Part shown: positions 13,779 through 19,665 of the stretch, piece after piece
Numbering within the stretch: position 1 is the stretch's first letter
Layout of the letters: every line of letters starts with the position of its first letter
Assembly: GCA_900545055.1 (NCBI GenBank)
Contig: UQXP01000030.1
Location: forward strand, 1 to 19,665
Direction: 5' to 3'
Length of the DNA: 19,665 nt
Source of the DNA: an uncultured Collinsella sp.
GTDB taxonomy: Bacteria > Actinomycetota > Coriobacteriia > Coriobacteriales > Coriobacteriaceae
Made by a program: the position numbers and the translations under genes
Notes under the pieces: generated by a model
Databases searched by the model: none
What the model was told of the DNA's origin: nothing
Seen by the model: only the letters and a program-made list of their open reading frames with translations

Positions 13779-14939
13779 TCATGTCCTCTGGCTTGTAAGA
13801 CGAAATAACGCGGGGATATACACAAGGGAAGAAATCCCGAGCGCGACAAGCAATATGACTCGAGTGTCCGCGATGCCGCTCAACGCAGCGTTGAACAGAT
13901 AGAAAAGGATGGCACCCACCGCTACCATCTGGCTTTGAACCGAAATCAGTGAACAGCGCATCGAAGGATCGGCTGCTTTTTGAAAAATTGAGTATTTAAT
14001 TGGAGCAAATAACGAGTAAGCGACCGTCTGCAGCACATAGAACACGGGCAGCAAATAAACCGGAGTTAAGGGAATCAAAAACAGAGCTGTCAGGAAAAGA
14101 CGCACGATGCCGCAAATACGCGCAAAGCGGCCCTTGTCGACATGAGCAATCGCACAGGGCACAATAAGTCCCATGGAGGCCGAGGCAAGGAGCTGAACCG
14201 CAATGGTCACACCCGAAGCGACGGCATTCATTCCGCGACCCGCAAGCAGCAGTGAGAAAAAGTCTTCCAGGGCGACAAAAGCAAATGCCTGAGAACAGTC
14301 CATGATGAACGCTGAACGAAGAATGCCATTACCAGCAATAGCGGCACCGATCATCTTCGAGCTAATCCCATGTTCAGGTGTCGTCGCAGTGCCCCCTCTT
14401 CGCATCTCAGGAATGCAGACAACGACAAGCAACGTCAACACCATTGCGATGATATCTGCCGAAAGACCAATGAGATATGCACCGACAGACGAAATGAAAC
14501 CGCCCACGCAAGCGGAGATGGCATAAGAGGCATAGAAAACAAATCGCTCAACGACATTAAGTCTTACGAGCTGGTCCTGAGAGACGCTGTCAATGTAAAT
14601 CGCTTCTATAGATCCGCTCACACATGCAACGGCAAAACCCTTGAGAGCGAACGCACCGATTAAAAGCAGGGGAGAACGGACGAGAAGCAGGGCGGCGTAG
14701 TATCCAAGCATTCCCACGACGCCAACGAGACCGCTTGTCTTTCGTCCAAACCTATCAGCAATATAGCCAGTGGGAACTTCAAGGATGAACTTGCTCACTT
14801 GATATGCAATCATCATGCTAGAAATCGCCACCATCGAGAATCCGACGAATTCAAGGTAAACCGTCAGAAAATACAAAATGGTGCTGAAGTTCGACAGAAA
14901 AACGAACGTCATATAAAGCAAAACCGTACGGTTTTTCAT
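13779..14939 (-). CDS. Major facilitator superfamily transporter
   Basis: The 386-residue, highly hydrophobic protein has about 12 likely membrane segments and belongs to the MFS. The loop between segments 2 and 3 carries motif A, GYIADRFGRKTSG (58-70), and EVPTGY before it is typical of a drug- or metabolite-efflux-like subgroup. The substrate cannot be told. ATG 14939 is chosen over an upstream ATG at 14963 because GGAGGGCGGAG precedes it and the first membrane segment follows directly. Base and codon use is clearly AT-richer than in neighbouring genes, as in the LysR gene just upstream, which suggests joint acquisition. The LysR protein probably controls it. Confidence 0.85.
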   Translation of the reverse strand: MKNRTVLLYMTFVFLSNFSTILYFLTVYLEFVGFSMVAISSMMIAYQVSKFILEVPTGYIADRFGRKTSGLVGVVGMLGYYAALLLVRSPLLLIGAFALKGFAVACVSGSIEAIYIDSVSQDQLVRLNVVERFVFYASYAISACVGGFISSVGAYLIGLSADIIAMVLTLLVVVCIPEMRRGGTATTPEHGISSKMIGAAIAGNGILRSAFIMDCSQAFAFVALEDFFSLLLAGRGMNAVASGVTIAVQLLASASMGLIVPCAIAHVDKGRFARICGIVRLFLTALFLIPLTPVYLLPVFYVLQTVAYSLFAPIKYSIFQKAADPSMRCSLISVQSQMVAVGAILFYLFNAALSGIADTRVILLVALGISSLVYIPALFRLTSQRT

Positions 14940-15021
14940 GCTCCGCCCTCCAAGAGCCAGCAATCTAAATCGGAATCTTGGAAAAGCATGGGGGCAAAGC
15001 TGTCAGCTATGTGTTACAAGG

Positions 15022-15060
15022 CGTCAACATTCACTTGACGACACGAGGCCAAATGGCCTC
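15022..15060 (-). promoter_or_regulatory. Two dyads between the LysR and MFS genes
   Basis: GAGGCC-AAAT-GGCCTC (15045-15060) overlaps the LysR stop codon and could be a small terminator hairpin. Next to it, CGTCAA-N7-TTGACG (15022-15040) is a perfect 6-bp dyad located 83-101 bp upstream of the MFS start. Its size and spacing suit a LysR-type binding site. The assignment is inference. Confidence 0.4.
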
Positions 15061-15949
15061 ACGAAGCAAGATGACGCAATAGGTGAAGAAATACCGTCTG
15101 GTGTCGATCGGTCCAGGCATTTTGTCGATAGCAAAAGTAGATGGGCAAGGCTACGTCATGCGAGCCTTCAATAGAGCACTCGCTCACTTCCAATCCATCT
15201 GATGCGAGAGAAGAGCCAGAAAAACTCAATATCAATCCCCCGGCTTGAAGAAACTCGGCCTGCGCCCTGCTTCCGTATTCGACATCGCGAAAGCGGAAAT
15301 TAACCAGCTGAGCTTCGGGACATTGATTGATTGCATTGAGACAGGGTGACAAATTGATGGGAACAGCGAGCCTGCCGCCCAGTAACTCACGAATGGTCAT
15401 AGCGTCAACAGATTGATGACCAGCTGGGCATGAAAGAACCCTGAGCTCCTTTTCACCCATATATTTTGAAGAAAGGACGCTGTCCCGTGGTTCCTCAAAC
15501 GAGATAGCCGCGTCCGAAATTCCAAGTATAAGTGATTCAAAGCATGTTGCCGTTGGCTGATGCCACACATCAAGATGAATCTGAGGGTGCGAGCTTTCAA
15601 ACGAGTCGTACCAGTTTTCGGAAAAAAGGAGCCCCCGCCCGTGAAGACAGGGGGCGTAAAGACGGAAATGGCCGTCGGGCGAAACGCCGCCGTTCCCCGA
15701 TTGAGCGTACTTTTTGAGATCCCCGATTTGCGCAAGGATCACGCGTGCACGACGCGCAAATTCTCTGCCCGCCGGAGACAAAACTGCCTCCCCCGCCGAT
15801 CGGTCGAGCAAAACAATCTGATACTCAGATTCCAACTTTTTGATTGCCGACGAAACGGCCTGTGGGCTCACGTGAACGGCGCGAGCAGCCTTGCGCACGC
15901 CGCCATAGCTCGCTACTGCTTGAAGGTATTCGAGTTGAGAAAGCTGCAT
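15059..15949 (-). CDS. LysR-family transcriptional regulator
   Basis: The 296-residue protein starts with a LysR winged helix-turn-helix: LEYLQAVASYGGVRKAARAVHVSPQAVSSAIKKLE (about residues 6-40) is typical, with the recognition helix around SPQAVSSAIKKLE. The rest is a ligand-binding domain of two alpha/beta lobes, which is poorly conserved and gives no ligand clue. TTGGAG precedes ATG 15949. It lies in the same direction as the MFS gene and 119 bp upstream of it, not divergent as is usual for LysR regulators. Its AT-richer composition matches the MFS gene, so the two are likely a functional and inherited pair. Confidence 0.9.
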   Translation of the reverse strand: MQLSQLEYLQAVASYGGVRKAARAVHVSPQAVSSAIKKLESEYQIVLLDRSAGEAVLSPAGREFARRARVILAQIGDLKKYAQSGNGGVSPDGHFRLYAPCLHGRGLLFSENWYDSFESSHPQIHLDVWHQPTATCFESLILGISDAAISFEEPRDSVLSSKYMGEKELRVLSCPAGHQSVDAMTIRELLGGRLAVPINLSPCLNAINQCPEAQLVNFRFRDVEYGSRAQAEFLQAGGLILSFSGSSLASDGLEVSECSIEGSHDVALPIYFCYRQNAWTDRHQTVFLHLLRHLAS

Positions 15950-15990
15950 AGATTACTCCAAAGGCAGCCAAGGCGACGGGCTGCGCGTCC

Positions 15991-16326
15991 TCAGATGAGG
16001 TTCTCGCCCAGGTTCTTGCCGCCGAGGATGTGCATATGGAAGTGCATGACGGTCTGGCCGGCGTTGACGCCCTTGTTGGAGATGACGCGGAAACCGTCCT
16101 CCAGGCCCTTGGCCTTAGCGACCTCCTGGACGGCGTGAGCCATGGCGCCCATGGTCTCGGCAGGCACGTTGTCGGCGATGTCGCTGTAGTGCTTCTTGGG
16201 GATCACGAGCGTGTGGACCGGCGCCTGGGGATTGAGGTCGTCGAAGGCGATGACCTGGTCGTCCTCATAGACAACGGTCGAGGGAATCTCGTGGTTGGCA
16301 ATTTTACAGAAGATGCAATCACACAT
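15991..16326 (-). CDS. HIT-family (Hint-like) nucleotide hydrolase
   Basis: HIT proteins hydrolyse nucleoside phosphoramidates, adenylates or dinucleoside polyphosphates. This one has 111 residues, the usual Hint length. It begins DCIFCKIANHEIPSTVVYED, with a Cys4-x-x-Cys7 pair, continues with DLNPQAPVHTLVIPKKH, and carries the histidine triad HFHMHILGG (His95, His97, His99) with His97 as the expected nucleophile. AAAGGA precedes ATG 16326. It follows the exonuclease VII small subunit by 49 bp and may be co-transcribed, although a TATAAT in the gap could give it a promoter of its own. Confidence 0.94.
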   Translation of the reverse strand: MCDCIFCKIANHEIPSTVVYEDDQVIAFDDLNPQAPVHTLVIPKKHYSDIADNVPAETMGAMAHAVQEVAKAKGLEDGFRVISNKGVNAGQTVMHFHMHILGGKNLGENLI

Positions 16327-16355
16327 GGTTGGTTCCTTTCTCGCAGACCAAGGTA

Positions 16356-16361
16356 ATTATA
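16356..16361 (-). promoter_or_regulatory. Candidate -10 box for the HIT gene
   Basis: A perfect TATAAT lies on the minus strand 30 bp upstream of the HIT start codon, in the short gap after xseB. No consensus -35 is present at the usual distance. The flanking GACCAA/TTGGTC (around 16346-16368) forms a 6-bp dyad over it. Confidence 0.3.
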
Positions 16362-16375
16362 TTTGGTCGGGATGG

Positions 16376-16642
16376 TTAGAACGAGAGGTTGTCGTCGGTG
16401 TTGGCGGCTTCGCCGTCGGCGAGCACGTCGTTGCCGTCGACATCCTTAAGAAGCACCGAGACCTTCTGCTCGGCATCGGCCAGGCGGGTACGCAGGCTCT
16501 TGAGAAGCTCGACGCCGCGGGTGTAGCTCTCGAGCGACTCCTCGAGCTCCATGTCGCCCGACTCCAGGCTGCGGATAATGAGTTCCAGCTCCTGCGAGGC
16601 CTGCTTGTACGTAAGCTGCTCGACCGGGGTCTTCTCTGCCAT
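16376..16642 (-). CDS. xseB: Exonuclease VII small subunit
   Basis: XseB binds several-fold to XseA to form exonuclease VII, which degrades single-stranded DNA from both ends. The protein has 88 residues. The family core LTYKQASQELELIIRSLESG followed by DMELEESLESYTRGVELLK is clear, with LADAEQKV at the end of the helical part, and the acidic tail is variable. AAGGAAAC precedes ATG 16642. It is 42 bp downstream of xseA in the usual gene order. Confidence 0.95.
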   Translation of the reverse strand: MAEKTPVEQLTYKQASQELELIIRSLESGDMELEESLESYTRGVELLKSLRTRLADAEQKVSVLLKDVDGNDVLADGEAANTDDNLSF

Positions 16643-16684
16643 ATCTGTTTCCTTTCCTAAAGGTCTATCACTGTGAAACGCGGT

Positions 16685-18136
16685 CTATTCGACCGTATTG
16701 ACGGTTGCCGACACGTTGCCGTCCGCCATGCGCACGCGGATGGCATCGCCGGGCTTAAAGGTCTGGGCGCTTGTAGCCACACCGTCTTCGCTATACGCGA
16801 TGGAGTAGCCGCGGGCAAGCACCTTGAGCGGCGACAGGGCGTCGAGCGAGGCTGCCGCACGGCCCAAGTCGGACGCGGGCTTGTTCAACATCGTGCGCCC
16901 CTGATGCTCCAGGCGGGAGCTCGCGAGCGTGAGTGTATGACGCTTGCCATCGAGCCCCGAGGTGCTTGCGACCAAGCGCTCGGGCAGACGCTCGAAGTTG
17001 GAGCGGAAGGCACCGACCGAACGAGCAATGGCGCCCGACAGACGGTCAGCGGTCAGTGCAAGCTCTGACTCGCGACGCTCGACCATAAACGTTGGATCGT
17101 TGAGGCACGGGCGGCACGCGGCTGCATCGAGCGCATCGCCCAAGCGTGCCGTATAGGTATCCCAGGCACGCCGACCACGCTGGTCGAGCATCTCCAGATC
17201 GACCAGATTCGACCCGATCATCGATGACATCGCAGCGCCCAGACGCTGATGACGTGCCTCGAGCACGTCGGCCAGCTCTGTCATAGCCGGTGCCACCGAT
17301 TCTGCAGCCGCCGTTGGCGTGGAGGCGCGACGGTCGCTCACCATGTCGCAGATCGAGGTATCGGGCTCATGGCCAATACCTGTCACTACAGGCACAGGAC
17401 AGGCCGCCACCGCGCGGGCAAGTTCCTCGTCGTTAAAGGTCATGAGGTCCTCGAAGGAACCGCCGCCACGCACGAGCAAAATGCAATCCGGCGTAGGCGT
17501 AATCGCAGCGGCGCGATGCAAGCCGTCGATAAGCTCGGCAGGCGCTCCCTCGCCCTGCACCTTGGCGCCCACGCAAACGAGCTCGACAAGTGGGTTGCGA
17601 CGGCGCAGCGTACGCTTGACGTCGTCGATCACGGCGCCGGAAAGCGAGGTGACGACCGCCACACGTGAGCAAAACACCGGGATGCGACGTTTGCGGGACT
17701 CGTCCATCAACCCCTCGCGACGCAGTTTTTCGGCCAACTGTGCCACCTGTTGACGCAGCAGGCCCTCCCCCGCCAGCGAGAACGAGCGGGCGACAAAGCT
17801 CATACGGCCCGTGGGCTTGTAGAGGTTAAAGCTGCCCTTAAAGCTCACCTGCATGCCGTCGCGCAGATCGAAGGTGCGCTTAAGGTAGGCGCCCTTCCAG
17901 ATGATGCAGTCGACGGCCGCCGAGTCGTCCTTGATTTGGAAGTAGCAGTGGCCGCTTCGGGCATTGGGACCACGAAAACCCGTGACCTCACCCAAAACGC
18001 TCAGCTGCGGAATGGCATCGAGCGCGCCGGCGGCGATCTCCACCGCTTGGCTCACGCTGAGCTCTTTGCGCTCCTGCTCGTCCGACCCGTCGAACTCGGC
18101 GGAAACGCTGTTGCCGGTTAGATTCCAGCCTGCCAC
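16685..18136 (-). CDS. xseA: Exonuclease VII large subunit
   Basis: XseA carries the nuclease site of exonuclease VII. An N-terminal OB-fold (LSVLGEVTGFRGP to about YKPTGRMSFVA) binds single-stranded DNA. The catalytic domain contains VAVVTSLSGAVIDDVKRTLRRRNP, CILLVRGGGSFEDLMTFNDEE and GIGHEPDTSICDMVSDRRASTPTAAAE, and a long helical C-terminal part follows. The frame is open from ATG 18163, but GTG 18136 is favoured because AAAGGAGG (18148-18141) lies only 4 nt before it and inside the longer reading. This gives 483 residues. The gene lies after the zinc protease gene with a strong hairpin in between, so it may have its own promoter. It leads an xseA-xseB-HIT string. Confidence 0.94.
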   Translation of the reverse strand: MAGWNLTGNSVSAEFDGSDEQERKELSVSQAVEIAAGALDAIPQLSVLGEVTGFRGPNARSGHCYFQIKDDSAAVDCIIWKGAYLKRTFDLRDGMQVSFKGSFNLYKPTGRMSFVARSFSLAGEGLLRQQVAQLAEKLRREGLMDESRKRRIPVFCSRVAVVTSLSGAVIDDVKRTLRRRNPLVELVCVGAKVQGEGAPAELIDGLHRAAAITPTPDCILLVRGGGSFEDLMTFNDEELARAVAACPVPVVTGIGHEPDTSICDMVSDRRASTPTAAAESVAPAMTELADVLEARHQRLGAAMSSMIGSNLVDLEMLDQRGRRAWDTYTARLGDALDAAACRPCLNDPTFMVERRESELALTADRLSGAIARSVGAFRSNFERLPERLVASTSGLDGKRHTLTLASSRLEHQGRTMLNKPASDLGRAAASLDALSPLKVLARGYSIAYSEDGVATSAQTFKPGDAIRVRMADGNVSATVNTVE

Positions 18137-18205
18137 GCAGCCTCCTTTCGTCATCGTGCACATGGGCTCCAGCCCTGCGCAAATTCAAGTTCCACACATA
18201 GTACA

Positions 18206-18235
18206 GCGCCGCGGGGACACAAATCCCCGCGGCGC
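18206..18235 (-). terminator. GC-rich hairpin after the zinc protease gene
   Basis: GCGCCGCGGGG (18206-18216) pairs perfectly with CCCCGCGGCGC (18225-18235), and ACAG/CTGT extends the stem past a bulged base. It lies 17 bp beyond the protease stop. No T tract follows on the minus strand, so it may stabilise the 3' end or act with help from other factors. Confidence 0.55.
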
Positions 18236-18251
18236 CTGTCAGTCCAAGTTC

Positions 18252-18956
18252 TTATCGGTTGGAGTTTCTGTTGTAGCGAGCCATAAGGTAGAGCAGCTGA
18301 ATAATCGAGGTGAGCGCCGCTGCCACATAGGTAAGCGCAGCCGCCGTCAGCACCTTCTTGGCACCGTTGACCTGCTTGGAGCTCATGCCCGACTGCTCAA
18401 TGTATGCCACAGCGCGGCGGCTGGCATCGATCTCGACCGGCAGCGTAACCAGCTGGAACAGCACGCTAAACGAAAAGAAGATCAGCGCGAGCGTCGTGAG
18501 CCCCGCGATGTTCATGAACAGGCCCATAAGCAGCACGATCGTCCAGGTGTTCTGGGTAAAGTTGACGACCGGCACGAGGGCGGTACGCACCTTCATCATG
18601 GCGTAGCCGCTTTGACGCTGAGCGGCATGACCGGCCTCGTGGCAGGCGACGGCAACGCTTGCGACCGACCCGCCCGAGCGATTGGCGTCCGAGAGATACA
18701 GGTTGTTATCCTGCGGGTTGTAATGGTCGGTGAGCTCGCCGGCGACGCCCTTAATGCCCACGGCGTTGCAACCGTTGGCATCGAGCATACGGCGAGCAAC
18801 CGCAGCACCCGTGTCGCCGTCCGAGCGAACCTTGGACCACGTCTTGTACGTCGAGTTGATATAGCTCTGTGCAGCAAGACCGAGCACCGTGCAGACAAGA
18901 ACAACCAGTAGGTACAGCGGGTCGATACCAAAGCCGTATCCATAGTAATAAGGCAT
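18252..18956 (-). CDS. Membrane zinc metallopeptidase, YugP-like (PF04298 type)
   Basis: The 234-residue protein has an N-terminal membrane segment (about 11-30), a zinc-protease motif HEAGH (His106, Glu107, His110) in VACHEAGHAAQ, two membrane segments around 137-172 and one near the C-terminus. PVEIDASRRAVAY (173-185) matches the second conserved block of the YugP family and may supply the third ligand. The motif order fits this family of small membrane metallopeptidases of poorly known role. ATG 18956 is chosen because CGGAGG precedes it and MPYYYGYGFG starts a typical N-terminus for the family; an upstream ATG at 19025 is in frame but lacks a good site. A candidate TAGAAT -10 box lies at 18997-18992. 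Confidence 0.9.
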   Translation of the reverse strand: MPYYYGYGFGIDPLYLLVVLVCTVLGLAAQSYINSTYKTWSKVRSDGDTGAAVARRMLDANGCNAVGIKGVAGELTDHYNPQDNNLYLSDANRSGGSVASVAVACHEAGHAAQRQSGYAMMKVRTALVPVVNFTQNTWTIVLLMGLFMNIAGLTTLALIFFSFSVLFQLVTLPVEIDASRRAVAYIEQSGMSSKQVNGAKKVLTAAALTYVAAALTSIIQLLYLMARYNRNSNR

Positions 18957-19020
18957 GCGAATTCCTCCGAATCGAGTTACACGTTGGAGGCATTCTACCC
19001 ATTCGACTGACCAGCAAATC

Positions 19021-19032
19021 AACATCGATGTT
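19021..19032. promoter_or_regulatory. 12-bp perfect palindrome upstream of the zinc protease gene
   Basis: AACATCGATGTT is a perfect 12-bp palindrome about 65 bp upstream of the protease start. It overlaps a weak -35 candidate (TTGATT, 19022-19017) that is spaced 19 bp from TAGAAT. It may be an operator, but a chance palindrome is possible. Confidence 0.3.
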
Positions 19033-19048
19033 TTGGCAATGTCAGCGA

Positions 19049-19146
19049 AAACGGCCGAGAGCGAGCAAGGTGACGTGAAAGAGAAGCGACGCGTACTTTG
19101 GTACGCGAGCGACGATTGAACGTCAGATTGTCGTTCTCGGCCGTTT
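19049..19146. ncRNA. Candidate structured element D (nested dyads), strand uncertain
   Basis: A 16-bp outer helix (19049-19064 with 19131-19146, one G-U) encloses a 66-nt core. The core can form CAA/TTG, then TGACGT (19071-19076) with ACGTCA (19120-19125), an internal loop with GCGA on both sides, and an inner hairpin CGCGTAC-TTTG-GTACGCG (19090-19107). No open frame fits. The layout resembles elements A-C, but the TTCCGCA/AGGAC motifs are absent, so it belongs to another class. Confidence 0.45.
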
Positions 19147-19152
19147 GCAGCG

Positions 19153-19200
19153 TCGAGCTGTTACGCGGTTTGGTAAAACCGCGTAACTATAAAAGCTCGA
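19153..19200 (-). terminator. Hairpin overlapping the end of the RNase D gene
   Basis: GTTACGCGGTTT (19160-19171) pairs perfectly with AAACCGCGTAAC (19176-19187) around a 4-nt loop, and TCGAGCT (19153-19159) pairs with AGCTCGA (19194-19200) across a 6-nt bulge. The outer pairing lies in the last codons of the RNase D gene and the inner one reaches its stop codon. No T tract follows on the minus strand. Confidence 0.5.
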
Positions 19201-19665
19201 TTTTGCCGTCCTTTACGGTGAGTCCCATATTGCCCGAGAGCAAATCGTCCAGGCGCGAGCCCACGAGCTCAAAGCGCCAACCTTCGCGCAGGGGACTTTG
19301 CTCGGGATGCTCAATGTAGTCGGCCAGGTCATCGCGCGAGGCGATGACCGAGGTCGCCACGCCCGAGCGCTCGGCGACCAGGCGAATGAGCGCATACATC
19401 AGGTCCGTCACACTCTCCAACTCCGGCGAAATCTGACGGTGTCCGCGTACCATGAGCGGCAGGCGATCGTGTGGGCAGCTCGCACCGCGCTTGATGGCCA
19501 TAAGCGCGCCGTCCACGTCGCGCTCCCCCAGCTGGTCGGTACCGCGGATGCTGCGGAACTCCTCAACGCGCACAGGATTGCGCTTGACGAGCGCCAGCAG
19601 CGTATCGTCGGACATGACCCACTTGCGCGGGATGTTGCGGCGCTCGGCGCGGTCCTCGCGCCAAG
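19187..19665 (-). CDS. rnd: Ribonuclease D, C-terminal part (runs off the window)
   Basis: RNase D is a 3'-5' exoribonuclease that trims structured RNAs such as tRNA precursors. Only its C-terminal 158 codons are present; the 5' end lies beyond 19665. The first visible residues WREDRAERRNIPRKWV are the conserved start of the HRDC region after the exonuclease domain, and MSDDTLLALVKRNP continues it. A second HRDC-like helical block follows (DLMYALIRLVAERSGVATSV), then a short tail. The internal ATG at 19615 is not a start, since the reading continues upstream with RNase D sequence. The catalytic DEDD residues are outside the window. Confidence 0.88.
   Translation of the reverse strand, partial: WREDRAERRNIPRKWVMSDDTLLALVKRNPVRVEEFRSIRGTDQLGERDVDGALMAIKRGASCPHDRLPLMVRGHRQISPELESVTDLMYALIRLVAERSGVATSVIASRDDLADYIEHPEQSPLREGWRFELVGSRLDDLLSGNMGLTVKDGKIELL

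Overview
The window looks like a chromosomal segment of a high-GC Coriobacteriia bacterium, most likely Collinsella or a close relative from the gut. This is inferred from the GC-rich codon use, clear Shine-Dalgarno sites, the fermentative pta/ackA set and the gene content. I cannot confirm the species without a search. No rRNA, tRNA, CRISPR array or insertion sequence was seen.

Layout. 1-582: AT-rich, no recognisable gene. 583-6970 (+ strand): polyphosphate kinase, a TrmA/RlmD-type RNA uracil methyltransferase, a DJ-1/PfpI protein overlapping a Maf nucleotide pyrophosphatase, and a P1-family self-processing hydrolase. 6971-7345: a convergent junction with two nested inverted-repeat elements and a short glycosyltransferase relic. 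7346-9572 (- strand): UDP-galactopyranose mutase and an overlapping GT2 glycosyltransferase. 9804-10784 (+): phosphate acetyltransferase, which faces two tandem acetate kinase genes (11137-13658, -) across a third nested element. 13779-19665 (-): read 5' to 3' on that strand, the C-terminal end of RNase D, a membrane zinc protease, exonuclease VII large and small subunits, a HIT hydrolase, and an AT-richer LysR/MFS pair that looks acquired.

How the genes work together. Pta and the AckA proteins form the acetyl-CoA to acetate plus ATP route. The two AckA paralogues are 392 residues each and align without gaps, but the distal copy has changes at two signature positions. Glf and the GT2 enzyme probably make and use UDP-galactofuranose for a surface glycan. 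XseA and XseB form one nuclease.

Most interesting observation. Three intergenic elements (6982-7110, 7204-7313, 10800-10930) lie at the two convergent junctions and share one architecture: long outer inverted-repeat arms (21-31 bp) around a 67-73 nt core with its own hairpin. Their arms and inner stems differ in sequence, yet, read in the right orientation, each core carries TTCCGCA before the inner hairpin and AGGAC after it. Two of them also share the apex CACTTAATGTG and the longer 3' motif AGGACTGT. Conserved loops with stems that change on both sides suggest a structured RNA or a hairpin DNA element family. A fourth, unrelated nested structure lies at 19049-19146.
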